A program made the translations under genes and the position numbers. This document shows positions 24,926 through 34,280 of a DNA stretch of 64,000 bases, piece by piece. Position 1 is the stretch's first letter. Each line of letters opens with the position of its first letter. The notes beneath the pieces were generated by a model. The model was not told the origin of the DNA, ran no database searches, and saw only the letters and a list, made by a program, of their open reading frames with translations. The stretch spans positions 32,258 through 96,257 of the forward strand of contig CAYVTZ010000009.1 of NCBI GenBank assembly GCA_964454685.1. The letters are read 5' to 3'. Source of the DNA: CAYVTZ01 sp964454685 (GTDB lineage Bacteria > Bacillota > Clostridia > Christensenellales > Christensenellaceae).

Positions 24926-25828
24926 TTACAGCTCTTGCGCGATGGCCTTGAGCTTACGCATGCGGTGGTTCATACCGGACTTGGTGGCGTTTGCCAACTC
25001 GCACAGCTCTTGCAGTGTTGCTTCAGGATGCTGCAAACGCAGATTTGCCGCCTCGCGCAGTGGCGGACTGAGTGAGTCCAACCCCGCTTTTTTCTCGATG
25101 GTGCGGATGCTTTCCAGTTGCGCAAGTGCCGCGTTGATCGTCTTATCCATATTTGCGGTTTCGCAATTTATGGCGCGATTGACATTATTGCGCATTTCTT
25201 TGAGGATTCGTACATTTTCGAACTGAAGAATGGAGGAATGTGCTCCAATGAGTGCAAGCAGGTCGACGATGCTGTCCCCTTCATTTAAGTATACCACATA
25301 ATTCTGCTTCCGAACAAATTTTTTTGCTCGAATTTCAAATTTTTGCAGCAGTTGTAATAAGAAATCTGCAAATGCGCCGGAATTGATGACGAATTCCAGA
25401 TGATAACTCTTTTTGGGATCGGACACGGTGCCACCGCCCAAAAAGGCGCCGCGCACCAGAGAGGCGGCACAGCAATCGCGCTGCGTCATATACGCGGGGG
25501 GCGTTGCGGTCAAAAAAAGATTGCCTTCCATGCCCAGTGCCTGCAGCAGCAGCGCACCGTCATGCGCAACGATACTGTACGTCCGTTTTTTTTTGAGTGC
25601 GTTTTCCTTGACTTCGATATTGGATTCGATTTTCAGAACCTGCGTCAGCGTCTGATAAATGCGCTTCGCTACCACGATGTTTTCAGAATTATAACGAACC
25701 TTGACACCGCCCGACGAGAGGTTGACATTGCCGCATACAAAGGTGACGGCACATAGCTCTGCCATCACGCAGCAATCGTCAAGATGTATGGCGCAGATTT
25801 CTTCTTTTGCGGCCGAGGAAAAAGACAT
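24926..25828 (-). CDS. whiA: DNA-binding protein WhiA
   Basis: A 300-aa member of the WhiA family, linked to chromosome segregation and division in Bacillus and to sporulation in Streptomyces. N-terminal SFSSAAKEEI motif; central LAGLIDADG-endonuclease-like domain without nuclease residues (LVRGAFLGGGTVSDPKKSYHLEF, about 110-132); C-terminal helix-turn-helix (LREAANLRLQHPEATLQELCELANATKSGMNHRMRKL). GAGGT precedes the ATG. It follows rapZ in the same direction by 60 nt. The yvcK/gpeB gene usually found between them in Firmicutes is not there. Confidence 0.95.
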   Translation of the reverse strand: MSFSSAAKEEICAIHLDDCCVMAELCAVTFVCGNVNLSSGGVKVRYNSENIVVAKRIYQTLTQVLKIESNIEVKENALKKKRTYSIVAHDGALLLQALGMEGNLFLTATPPAYMTQRDCCAASLVRGAFLGGGTVSDPKKSYHLEFVINSGAFADFLLQLLQKFEIRAKKFVRKQNYVVYLNEGDSIVDLLALIGAHSSILQFENVRILKEMRNNVNRAINCETANMDKTINAALAQLESIRTIEKKAGLDSLSPPLREAANLRLQHPEATLQELCELANATKSGMNHRMRKLKAIAQEL

Positions 25829-25888
25829 AAATTACCTCAAAATGTTAGATGAACGCATTGCTTGATCAGGCTTTACCGGCAGCCTGAA

Positions 25889-26752
25889 TTACTTGCTTTT
25901 TTCAAGATTCATATCGCGGTGCTCGATGGTAACGCGCATATCCGCGGCGTTTAAACGACGGAACAGCTCTTGTGCGACTGCGACGCTGCGGTGCATGCCG
26001 CCCGTACAGCCGATGCCCACGACAAGCTGATTCTTATCTTCTTGCACAAAGCTAGGGGAGAGGCGCACGATCATGCGCTCCAGCTCTTCTAAAAAGAACT
26101 GCGTTTGCGGGAAAGAGAGCACGAAATCGCTGACCTCTGCACTCATGCCTGTTTGATAGCGCATCTTTTCGTAATAGAATGGATTTTCGATGAAACGCAT
26201 ATCGAACACCATATCTGCATCCAGCGGAATGCCGCGCTTGAAACCGAAGGAGATGATCGAGATTAGCAGACGGTTATCAAACTCGCTGCAATAGATTGCG
26301 TCGATGCTCTTATTGAGGCGCAACACGCTGGAGGAGGAAGTGTCGATCACGTGATTTGCCATATCCTTGATGCGCTGCAGTTTTTCGCGTTCGATGGCGA
26401 TGCCCGTCAGGATTTCTCCGCTGCCCGAAACGGGGTGGCGGCGGCGCACTTCCTTGAAGCGCTTGACGAGTACCGCATCCGAAGCATCCAAGAAGAGGAT
26501 TTCCAGTTGCAAATCCATTTCCTTGAGCTGTGAAATGGTTTCGTAGATGGAATCGAAGAAGCTGCCCATGCGCATATCCACCGCGACCGCGACCTTCTCG
26601 CGCGTGAGCTCATTACCCATGCAGATGCGCGCAAAATCCGGAATCAGCGCCGGCATAAGATTGTCGACGCAATAGTAGCCGAGGTCTTCCAAACGCCGAA
26701 GCGCAGAAGAACGTCCTGCTCCAGAGAGACCGGTGACGATTGTGAATTTCAT
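25889..26752 (-). CDS. rapZ: RNase adapter / nucleotide-binding protein RapZ (YvcJ)
   Basis: A 287-aa P-loop protein. In enterobacteria RapZ guides RNase E to a small RNA; in Bacillus YvcJ is an NTP-binding protein whose role is less clear. The Walker A region reads GLSGAGRSSA, with Arg in place of the usual Lys, as also seen in some actinobacterial members. LEDLGYYCVDNL, 'RRRHPVSG' and the C-terminal IGCTGGMHRSVAVAQ motif are family hallmarks. The frame is open to 26770, but AAGGAGAA stands before ATG 26752, which gives the typical MKFTIVTGLSGAG start. Confidence 0.94.
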   Translation of the reverse strand: MKFTIVTGLSGAGRSSALRRLEDLGYYCVDNLMPALIPDFARICMGNELTREKVAVAVDMRMGSFFDSIYETISQLKEMDLQLEILFLDASDAVLVKRFKEVRRRHPVSGSGEILTGIAIEREKLQRIKDMANHVIDTSSSSVLRLNKSIDAIYCSEFDNRLLISIISFGFKRGIPLDADMVFDMRFIENPFYYEKMRYQTGMSAEVSDFVLSFPQTQFFLEELERMIVRLSPSFVQEDKNQLVVGIGCTGGMHRSVAVAQELFRRLNAADMRVTIEHRDMNLEKSK

Positions 26753-26788
26753 GAGAATTTCTCCTTCCATGATGCAAGCATTTACAGT

Positions 26789-27499
26789 TTAGTCTAAGGT
26801 AATCTCTCGCGCATTGATGATCTGCGAAGCGGGGATGCCCGCCTCGTTGATCTTTTCCAGTGCGGCTGTGAAATCGCCCACGCGCTGTGGGCTGTGCGCA
26901 TCGCTGCCAACGCAGAATAAAACGCCGGTTTCGGCACACGCTGCAAGCTCTTGCACTGTGAACTCCGGGTGCTTGGCATTGATTTCCAGCGCTGTGTTGC
27001 GCTGCTGCGCGAACTTAGCAACGGCAATCTTATCCACCGGTAATCCGTATCCAAGATGCGTGATGACATCGACATCGTATTGTTCCAAAATGTGCAGATA
27101 GGTCTGCGTATTACGCCGGATGGATTTTGAGCCAAGCAGAAAATGCGTCCAGTTTCCCAAACCATGATATCGCACCATTTTATGATATCCAAATTGACGA
27201 ATGTCAAACGCATTTTTGTATGCGTCGGGCAGATCGATGCTGCCGTTTTCCGACAGGATATTCATTTCCATGCTGGACAGCACTTCAATGCGCCCCGCAT
27301 ACTTTTGGTTGATCTGTGCGATTTCTGCGAGGTAGATATCCAAATGCTTGATGTTGTAGAACATATGCCCCACACCGTGATCGGCGATGGCGATGCGCTC
27401 AAGACCTTTTTCCAAAGCGACGAGGACGTTATCCTCGATGCTGCCGCTGCCGTGGCTGTGGCGCGTATGTGTATGATAATCTGCAAAAATCTGTATCAT
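26789..27499 (-). CDS. PHP-domain metal-dependent phosphatase (YcdX-like)
   Basis: A 236-aa phosphoesterase of the polymerase and histidinol phosphatase superfamily. Metal ligands appear as DYHTHTRHSHGSG at the N-terminus, AIADHGVGHM, 'SSMEMNIL', 'THLGYG' and GSDAHSPQRVG. The natural substrate is unknown. Its start overlaps the murB stop by 4 nt. The same gene order (murB-PHP-rapZ-whiA) recurs in many clostridia. Confidence 0.92.
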   Translation of the reverse strand: MIQIFADYHTHTRHSHGSGSIEDNVLVALEKGLERIAIADHGVGHMFYNIKHLDIYLAEIAQINQKYAGRIEVLSSMEMNILSENGSIDLPDAYKNAFDIRQFGYHKMVRYHGLGNWTHFLLGSKSIRRNTQTYLHILEQYDVDVITHLGYGLPVDKIAVAKFAQQRNTALEINAKHPEFTVQELAACAETGVLFCVGSDAHSPQRVGDFTAALEKINEAGIPASQIINAREITLD

Positions 27500-28404
27500 T
27501 CAAACCCCAATAGTTTCACTTCGCATTCCAGCGTTATGCCTGTTTCCTGCTGTACAATCTGCCGGATGTGGCAGATGAGCCGATGAATGTCGTTTGCGCA
27601 GGCGCCGCCTGCGTTGACGACAAACCCTGCGTGTTTTTCCGAGACTTGTGCGCCGCCGATGGCGCAGCCCTTGAGCCCGCACTGCTCGATGAGCGCTCCC
27701 GCGTAATATCCGGTCGGGCGCTTGAACGTGCTACCTGCGCTGGGATAATTGAGCGGCTGCTTACCGGTGCGCAACGCCGTGAAGCTGTTCAGTTTTTCCA
27801 TGCCGGCATCGGGGTCGCCCGTTGGAAGGGTGAACTCTGCTGCAAGCACGATTTGACCCGCGTCCCCAATAGAACTGCCGCGATAACGGAAAGTAATTTC
27901 GTCCGCGCGGAGCGTTTGAGGTTGCAAGTCTGCATCCAAAACGGTTACGGCGGTGATGTAGTCCTTGAGCTCGCCGTCGTATGCGCCTGCGTTCATGATG
28001 ACACCACCGCCCACACAGCCGGGGATGCCACCCGCAAACTCCAGCCCCGCAAGTCCGCTGCGGATTGCCAGCAGCGCAACGCTGCGCAAAGAGGCGCCTG
28101 CAAGCGCGCGTATGGTATTGCCACGGACAGACAAGGCGTCAAAACCGTCCGCGATGCGCACCACGCATCCGCGTATCCCTGAATCCGATACAAGCAGATT
28201 GGAGCCGCGCCCGATGACGACATGCGGGGTATCCGTTTCGCGCAGCAGACGAAGCACGGCAATAAGCTCGTTCGCATCATGCGGGCAGGCCATACAATCT
28301 GCGTTGCCGCCCACCTGAAAGGTGGTGTAGCGAGACATGGGGACTTGTTCCAACACCTGCGAGGCGGGCAATATTTGATGCAGTTGTCTGATTACATCCT
28401 TCAT
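27496..28404 (-). CDS. murB: UDP-N-acetylenolpyruvoylglucosamine reductase
   Basis: FAD- and NADPH-dependent enzyme completing UDP-N-acetylmuramic acid synthesis. The 302-aa protein is the short (type II) MurB typical of Firmicutes. Motifs are TTFQVGGNAD, GRGSNLLVSD, AGLEFAGGIPGCVGGGV, the catalytic serine in YPSAGSTFKRP and the terminal 'ITLECEVKLLG' with its conserved Glu. It overlaps hprK upstream by 4 nt and the PHP gene downstream by 4 nt, so the three are translationally coupled. Confidence 0.96.
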   Translation of the reverse strand: MKDVIRQLHQILPASQVLEQVPMSRYTTFQVGGNADCMACPHDANELIAVLRLLRETDTPHVVIGRGSNLLVSDSGIRGCVVRIADGFDALSVRGNTIRALAGASLRSVALLAIRSGLAGLEFAGGIPGCVGGGVIMNAGAYDGELKDYITAVTVLDADLQPQTLRADEITFRYRGSSIGDAGQIVLAAEFTLPTGDPDAGMEKLNSFTALRTGKQPLNYPSAGSTFKRPTGYYAGALIEQCGLKGCAIGGAQVSEKHAGFVVNAGGACANDIHRLICHIRQIVQQETGITLECEVKLLGFE

Positions 28405-29321
28405 CCTTGCGCAATTACATCCAAAATATTCTGTGCGAGATATTCGCCGCCGCCCTGCCCGATGCTTTTGAGGCGGAAGTTCATTGCCGCGACTTCCATG
28501 ACGATGGCAAGGTTTCTGCCGGGACGAACGGGAAGCGTGATTTGCGGCACCTTGATGCCCAGCAGCGTAATATGATTGTCCGCTGTGCCGATGCGGTCGA
28601 TATCGCGGACATCGCCCGGCTCGAGATGCACGGAGAGTGTGATCGTTTTTTCCCGCATGACTGCGCCCATGCCGTACAGTACGGACACATCAATGATGCC
28701 CAGTCCACGAATTTCCATCATGTGACGGATGATATCGGGGGAGCGACCCACGAGGGTATCGTCAGAAAGCTTGTGGATTTCCACCACATCATCCGCGACG
28801 AAACGGTGACCGCGCTTGACCAGTTCCAGCGCCGTTTCGCTCTTGCCGACGCCGCTATCGCCTGTGATGAAGATGCCCACGCCGTATACGTCCATCAGCC
28901 CGCCGTGGCGGGAGATGACGGGGGCGAGTATCTCGTCCAGATAAATGGAAGTCTTATGACTCAATTTGGTGGTGGTGAGACCGGACATCAGCACGGGGAC
29001 ATCATAGCGTCGCGCGCACTCTAAAAATTCGTCCGGCGGGGTGAGGTTACGACCAATGAGAACGCAGGGGATATTGTGCGAAAAGAACGCGTCCAAGCGC
29101 TGCATCCGCGTTTCGGAATCCAAGGTTTGCAGATAGGTCATTTCCACCATACCAAAGAGCTGCACACGATTCATGGCGAAATATTCGAAAAATCCTGACA
29201 TTTGCAGTCCGGGACGGTTGAGATCGGAGGAATCCACCTCCATATCGTCACGGTTGCCCATGTAGACGATATTCAAATTGACGGCCGAGGCCAGTTCGTT
29301 CACTTTAATGACGCGCTTCAT
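28401..29321 (-). CDS. hprK: HPr kinase/phosphorylase
   Basis: A bifunctional enzyme that phosphorylates and dephosphorylates Ser46 of HPr and Crh, the sensor step of carbon catabolite control in Firmicutes. The 306-aa protein has the P-loop GDSGVGKSETALELVKRGH, ADDVVEI and the family signature MEIRGLGIIDV. The longer frame to 29423 has no support; AAGGAGAA before ATG 29321 fixes the start at MKRVIKVNEL. Its substrate-type protein, a Crh-like HPr, is encoded at the end of the same operon; no canonical His15 HPr is seen in the window. Confidence 0.96.
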   Translation of the reverse strand: MKRVIKVNELASAVNLNIVYMGNRDDMEVDSSDLNRPGLQMSGFFEYFAMNRVQLFGMVEMTYLQTLDSETRMQRLDAFFSHNIPCVLIGRNLTPPDEFLECARRYDVPVLMSGLTTTKLSHKTSIYLDEILAPVISRHGGLMDVYGVGIFITGDSGVGKSETALELVKRGHRFVADDVVEIHKLSDDTLVGRSPDIIRHMMEIRGLGIIDVSVLYGMGAVMREKTITLSVHLEPGDVRDIDRIGTADNHITLLGIKVPQITLPVRPGRNLAIVMEVAAMNFRLKSIGQGGGEYLAQNILDVIAQG

Positions 29322-29331
29322 ACTTTTCTCC

Positions 29332-30117
29332 TTATAGGTAATGTTGAATGGCGTATGCAACGCCGTCTTGATCGCAACGCGGCACGATGACATCCGCGAT
29401 TTGTTTGATGGAGGGAACCGCATTTTCCACTGCGACCCCTAAACCGGCATACTCCAGCATGGCGGCGTCGATTTCGCTGTCGCCGATTGCTATGATCTCG
29501 CTGCGGTCGATGCCCAGATGCTGCGCGAGGAATGCAAGCGCATTGCCTTTGGAAGTCTGCGGGTGCATGACTTCTAAATACTCGCACTGCGAGGTTAGAA
29601 TACGCAGATCGGGGAACAGATCGGACAATTCGCGCTTATACTTTTGCACGTTTTCCGGCGTTTCGATCATGAGTATTTTGGCGGAACGCACTTCCTCAAT
29701 CTGCATCAGATCGGGGCGCTGTGTGCCGGCATAATTGCACCGCCCCGCGTACAAATCGGTATAGGGGGTGTGCCGGGTATAATAATATCCGTCGTTAAAA
29801 TACAACTGATAATAGACCTGTTTGTCCGTCGCCCACTGCATGACTTGTTTTGCCAGATGCGGGGGAACGCAATTATCGTAAATCAGATTGCCGGAATCAT
29901 CCAGCACCTGCGCACCGCCGCAGCAGATGGTGTAGTCGTGATTCCCGAGCGCCACATTGCAGGGGTGCACACCCTCGAAAGCGCGACCGCTGGCAAGGAT
30001 TACACGCACACCTTCGTGCATGGCGCGCAACACCGCTTCACGATTGGCGGGAGAGATGTCCTTACCGGAATCGAACAGCGTATCGTCAAGATCTAAAGCG
30101 AGTAGTTTGTATGCCAT
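29332..30117 (-). CDS. Cof-type HAD-superfamily phosphatase
   Basis: A 261-aa HAD IIB hydrolase. Motif I is LLALDLDDTLFDS with the nucleophile Asp, motif II VILASGR, and motif III/IV SKGNALAFLAQHLGI...IAIGDSEIDAAMLEYAG. The cap domain lies between about 80 and 190. Such enzymes dephosphorylate sugar phosphates or cofactors; the substrate cannot be named. It precedes hprK by 10 nt and is the first gene of the minus-strand operon. Confidence 0.92.
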   Translation of the reverse strand: MAYKLLALDLDDTLFDSGKDISPANREAVLRAMHEGVRVILASGRAFEGVHPCNVALGNHDYTICCGGAQVLDDSGNLIYDNCVPPHLAKQVMQWATDKQVYYQLYFNDGYYYTRHTPYTDLYAGRCNYAGTQRPDLMQIEEVRSAKILMIETPENVQKYKRELSDLFPDLRILTSQCEYLEVMHPQTSKGNALAFLAQHLGIDRSEIIAIGDSEIDAAMLEYAGLGVAVENAVPSIKQIADVIVPRCDQDGVAYAIQHYL

Positions 30118-30152
30118 AAAAGCTCCTTTGCTTTAAATGATATCTATGAAAC

Positions 30153-30181
30153 ATTATACAATAAAAGAGGGCGGTTTGAAA
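30153..30181 (-). promoter_or_regulatory. Possible promoter of the HAD-hprK-murB-whiA operon
   Basis: On the minus strand TATAAT (30153-30158) lies about 35 bp before the HAD start codon; the -35 (TTTCAA/TTCAAA) is poor. In the same 174-bp divergent gap a plus-strand TATAAT (30255-30260) could serve dnaE. Confidence 0.4.
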
Positions 30182-30291
30182 GCGGAAAAGAGGGGGCGGC
30201 GAAAGTTTTCTATGAATTTTTTCGGGAATACTGTCCGAACGGGGTCGGATAAGATATAATAAAGTAACGAAATTAGAATTGAGGAACGCGG

Positions 30292-33200
30292 ATGTTTTGC
30301 CATCTACATGTACATACGGAATACAGCCTGCTGGACGGCGCAAGCCGCATCGATGATTTGATCGATCGCGCGGTGCAACTGGATATGCCTGCCATTGCCA
30401 TTACCGACCACGGTGTGATGTACGGTGTACTGGATTTTTATTCCGCCGCGAAAAAGGCGGGGATCAAGCCGGTGATCGGGTGCGAGGTGTATATCTGCCA
30501 AGATCGCACGGAAAAGACATCGCAGACCAAAGAATATGCGCATTTGGTGCTGCTGTGCAAGGATATGACGGGTTACAAAAATTTGATGAAGCTGGTTTCA
30601 GAAGGCTGGCTGACGGGGTTTTATTACAAGCCGCGCATCGATTATGATTTACTGGCGCAACACTGCGAAGGGCTGGTCTGCCTTTCGGCATGCCTTGCGG
30701 GAGACGTTCAGCGGGCGTTGATGCGCAATGATTACGATGGCGCAAAAAAGACGGCGTTGCTTTTGAAGGGGCTTTTCGGTGAAGATTTTTATTTAGAACT
30801 GCAAGACCACGGCATTGCGGAGCAACGGCAGATTAATCCGATGCTGCTCAAGCTGGCGCACGAGGAGGGAATCAAGACCGTAGCCACCAACGATGTGCAC
30901 TATGTGCGGCGTGAGGATGCGTTTGCGCAGGAGGTTTTACTGTGCCTGCAAACGGGAACGACTCTGGATTCGCCCAACAAAATGACATTTGAGACGGAGG
31001 AATTTTATCTAAAATCCGAAGCGGAGATGCTGGCATTATTTGAGCATGTGCCAGAATCGCTGGAAAACACGCGCGAGGTGACGGACAAGTGCAACCTCGA
31101 TTTTACCTTTGACAGCAGCCATTTGCCGCAATTTGTGGTGCCGGAGGGATATAACAACTATGAATATCTGCTGCATTTGGGGATGCAGGGGTTGAAAAAG
31201 AGGTACCCCAATGCGAATGACCTCATTGAACAGCGGTTTATTTACGAGCTGGAAACCATCCGCGAGATGGGCTTTACAGATTATTTTTTGATTGTGTGGG
31301 ACTTTGTGAACTTTGCCAAGGAGAACGGCATCATGGTGGGGCCGGGGCGGGGCAGCGCAGCGGGCAGCATCGTAGCATACACGTTGGGCATCACCAACAT
31401 TGACCCCATCAAGTATTCGCTGTTGTTTGAGCGGTTTTTGAATCCGGAGCGCATCAGCATGCCGGACATAGACATCGACTTTTGCTATGAACGGCGGCAG
31501 GAAGTGATTGACTATGTGACGCGCAAATACGGCAGCGATCACGTGGCGCAGATCATCACGTTTGGCACGATGGGTGCGCGGCTGGTGATCCGCGATGTGG
31601 CGCGGGTGTTGAACGTTTCCATTGCGGAGGCGGACAAGCTTGCCAAGATGGTGCCATTCGAGCTGAAAATGACCATCGATAAGGCGCTTGCAGGCAACGA
31701 GCGCTTGCGGCTGGAGTACGAAAACAATGAAGAAGCCAAGCGCATTTTGGACATTGCGCGGACGCTGGAAGGCATGCCACGGCATGCCTCCACGCATGCG
31801 GCGGGTGTGGTGATCTCTGACTTGCCCATCACGGAATATGTGCCCTTGCAGCGCAATCCCAAAGACGACAGCATCATGACACAGTACACGATGAACAAGC
31901 TGGAAAGTCTGGGGCTGCTCAAGATGGATTTTCTGGGGCTGCGCACGTTGACGGTGATTCGAGATGCGGTGCAGATGGCGTTATTGAACCACGGTGTGGT
32001 GGTGGATCTGGATGCGCTGGATTACGACGATCCTAAGGTGTATGCGCTGATCGCATCGGGGGAAACGGACGGGATGTTTCAGTTGGAGAGCCCGGGCATG
32101 CGGCGTTTGATGCAGGACTTGCAGCCGAGCGACCTCAATGAGATTATGGTGGGCATTTCGCTGTATCGACCCGGCCCGATGGACAGCATTCCGGAATACA
32201 TTCGCTGCAAGAAGAACCCCAACATGGTGCGCTATGCGCATCCGGTGCTGGAGCCGATTTTGCAGGAGACATACGGGTGCATGGTGTATCAAGAGCAGAT
32301 CATGCGCATTGTGCGTGATGTGGCGGGATATTCGATGGCACGCAGTGATTTGGTGCGGCGTGCCATGAGCAAAAAGAAGCAGAGCGAGTTGGAAAAGGAG
32401 CGCCGCATCTTTGTACACGGCGAGGAAGAAAACGGGAAGGCGACGGTGGAGGGCGCAGTACGGCGCGGCATGGATGAACGAACGGCAGAGCAGCTTTTCG
32501 ATCAGATGATGGCGTTTGCAAACTATGCGTTTAACAAATCGCATGCGTGTGCCTATGCGGTGGTGGCATACCAGACGGCGTATTTGAAACGTTATTTTGA
32601 GGCGGAGTTTATGACTGCGCTGCTCAACAGTTTTTTGGGGAGCAAACAGAAGCTGGCAGAATACATCCAATGCTTGAAAAATGCGGGGATTGCCATTTTG
32701 CCGCCGGATGTGAACCGTTCGGATATGCGGTTTTCCACCGAGAATGGCGCGGTGCGCTTCGGGCTGTCCGCGATCAGCTATGTCGGGGACGCCATTGATG
32801 AGGTGATCACGCGGCGGGGGAGCGGATATGTAAGCCTTTCGGACTTTGTTTCCAAGAATGTGGATGTGCTGAACAAAAAGAGGCTGGAAAGCTTGATATT
32901 GTCGGGGAGCTGTGACTGCTTTGGGCTGCGGCGCGCGCAGATGATGGCGGTGTACGAGCAAATTTTAACAGAGGAGCAGAACACACGAAAGCGGCAAGCA
33001 ACGGGGCAGATGTCGCTGTTTGATCTGGGCGGTGCGGAGGAGATGATGCAAACACCCGTGCCGGATATCCGCGAGTTTGACGAGGCGCGTAAACTTTCAT
33101 ATGAAAAAGAAATGACGGGGCTATACATCAGCGGACATCCGCTGGACAAATATGCGACGCAGATTCGCGCTCAGAAAATCAGCATTTCGGACATTGCGCA

Positions 33201-33714
33201 GAGCGCACAGGAAGAAGTGACGATGTTTGAATACGACAGCGAAAAGGTGGACGTGATCGGCATTGTATCCACGCTGCGGGTGCGACCCACCAAGACCAAA
33301 AAGTTGATGGCAAATGTGGTTTTGGAGGATTTAGCGGGGCAGATCGGCGTACTGGTGTTCCCCAATGTGTTTGTGGAGTGTGAACGATTTTTGCAGCCGG
33401 ATGCGATTGTACGCGTTGCGGGGAAAATTGTGGTTTCTGCGCAAAACGGCCCAGAGCTGCTTGCCGAGCGCGTGACAGCCTATGTGGCGGACGAGCCGCA
33501 ATATGCGGGGAAACAGCTTTATGTGAAGATTCCGGCGGGTGCGCGCGAAGCACTGCTGCGCATTTTGGCGGGGCATCCGGGAGCGAACAGCGTTGTCGTC
33601 AAGGAGGCGGAAAAGACCTTTCGCCTGACGGGAAACCGCTGTGTCTGTTACACGCGGGCGCTGATGGAGGAACTGGAAGCGGCATATGGCGCGGAGAATG
33701 TGGTGGTGAAGTGA
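30292..33714 (+). CDS. dnaE: DNA polymerase III subunit alpha
   Basis: Replicative polymerase catalytic subunit, 1140 aa. N-terminal PHP domain (CHLHVHTEYSLLDGASR, ITDHGVMYG) with metal ligands largely kept; polymerase palm motif GPGRGSAAGS and the catalytic aspartates in PDIDIDF (about 390-396); fingers 'MPRHASTHAAGV' and 'GLLKMDFLGLRTL'; helix-hairpin-helix region near 820; C-terminal OB-fold (KVDVIGIVSTLRVRPTKTKK) near 985-1060. Firmicutes usually carry PolC as well, which is not in this window. Standalone gene divergent from the HAD operon. Confidence 0.97.
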   Translation: MFCHLHVHTEYSLLDGASRIDDLIDRAVQLDMPAIAITDHGVMYGVLDFYSAAKKAGIKPVIGCEVYICQDRTEKTSQTKEYAHLVLLCKDMTGYKNLMKLVSEGWLTGFYYKPRIDYDLLAQHCEGLVCLSACLAGDVQRALMRNDYDGAKKTALLLKGLFGEDFYLELQDHGIAEQRQINPMLLKLAHEEGIKTVATNDVHYVRREDAFAQEVLLCLQTGTTLDSPNKMTFETEEFYLKSEAEMLALFEHVPESLENTREVTDKCNLDFTFDSSHLPQFVVPEGYNNYEYLLHLGMQGLKKRYPNANDLIEQRFIYELETIREMGFTDYFLIVWDFVNFAKENGIMVGPGRGSAAGSIVAYTLGITNIDPIKYSLLFERFLNPERISMPDIDIDFCYERRQEVIDYVTRKYGSDHVAQIITFGTMGARLVIRDVARVLNVSIAEADKLAKMVPFELKMTIDKALAGNERLRLEYENNEEAKRILDIARTLEGMPRHASTHAAGVVISDLPITEYVPLQRNPKDDSIMTQYTMNKLESLGLLKMDFLGLRTLTVIRDAVQMALLNHGVVVDLDALDYDDPKVYALIASGETDGMFQLESPGMRRLMQDLQPSDLNEIMVGISLYRPGPMDSIPEYIRCKKNPNMVRYAHPVLEPILQETYGCMVYQEQIMRIVRDVAGYSMARSDLVRRAMSKKKQSELEKERRIFVHGEEENGKATVEGAVRRGMDERTAEQLFDQMMAFANYAFNKSHACAYAVVAYQTAYLKRYFEAEFMTALLNSFLGSKQKLAEYIQCLKNAGIAILPPDVNRSDMRFSTENGAVRFGLSAISYVGDAIDEVITRRGSGYVSLSDFVSKNVDVLNKKRLESLILSGSCDCFGLRRAQMMAVYEQILTEEQNTRKRQATGQMSLFDLGGAEEMMQTPVPDIREFDEARKLSYEKEMTGLYISGHPLDKYATQIRAQKISISDIAQSAQEEVTMFEYDSEKVDVIGIVSTLRVRPTKTKKLMANVVLEDLAGQIGVLVFPNVFVECERFLQPDAIVRVAGKIVVSAQNGPELLAERVTAYVADEPQYAGKQLYVKIPAGAREALLRILAGHPGANSVVVKEAEKTFRLTGNRCVCYTRALMEELEAAYGAENVVVK

Positions 33715-33862
33715 TTGCCCGGCGCGGGGGAACGCATCCCCACTCATGACGAGAAAATGACCGTTTATTACAACTGCTCCCGATTTTGAGCGCGGATGTG
33801 AGATGATTGCCTTGGCGGGGCAGGGGCAGGCGGTACAGATTTTGCTTACATCAAAAAAACCG

Positions 33863-33901
33863 GACAACCAAGCCTTTGAAGCGGCGGGGTTGTCTTTTTT
33901 T
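33863..33901 (+). terminator. Intrinsic terminator after dnaE
   Basis: GACAACC / GGTTGTC stem with an 18-nt loop, followed by seven T residues. It sits 150 bp beyond the dnaE stop; no gene is visible between. Confidence 0.65.
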
Positions 33902-33968
33902 GATATGCAGGCGGACGCGATGAAACAAACAGATTTTGACAACAAAACAAAACGAGGAGGTGATTGAT

Positions 33969-34169
33969 ATGCCTATTGAAGCAATGAGTGGCAGCACCCC
34001 GTTGGCGATGCGTGAGATGCAAGGGCCGCAGGGCAGAGAGCAGATTACGACGGTTACGACCAAGTGCGATAAAAAGCACAATCACAATCAAAGTTGCCCA
34101 CATACGGTTTCAACAACGAATGCTCCCAAATTTGGTGAAAAGGGATATTTGCTCGACCAAGAAGCGTAG
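33969..34169 (+). CDS. Small His/Cys-containing protein of unknown function
   Basis: A 66-aa soluble protein. AGGAGGTGATTGAT directly before ATG 33969 is a near-ideal ribosome binding site, so it is likely translated. The centre reads CDKKHNHNQSCPH, giving Cys-x3-His-x-His-x3-Cys-x-His, a plausible small metal-binding site. The N-terminus (MPIEAMSGSTPLAMREMQGP) and C-terminus (FGEKGYLLDQEA) show no known motif. It sits alone between the dnaE terminator and another unknown gene. Confidence 0.65.
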   Translation: MPIEAMSGSTPLAMREMQGPQGREQITTVTTKCDKKHNHNQSCPHTVSTTNAPKFGEKGYLLDQEA

Positions 34170-34280
34170 GATGCGGCTGCAACACCACAAGAATACACGG
34201 ACACAAGTTTGCCGCGGTATGCCGGTATGAACAGCCTGCCTGATGCGCCCGCATGAATCGAAAAACAAGGGGGAACCAAT

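Noticed and set aside
31000..33700. Several antisense frames within dnaE
   Set aside because: They fall inside an intact 1140-codon polymerase gene with all catalytic motifs.
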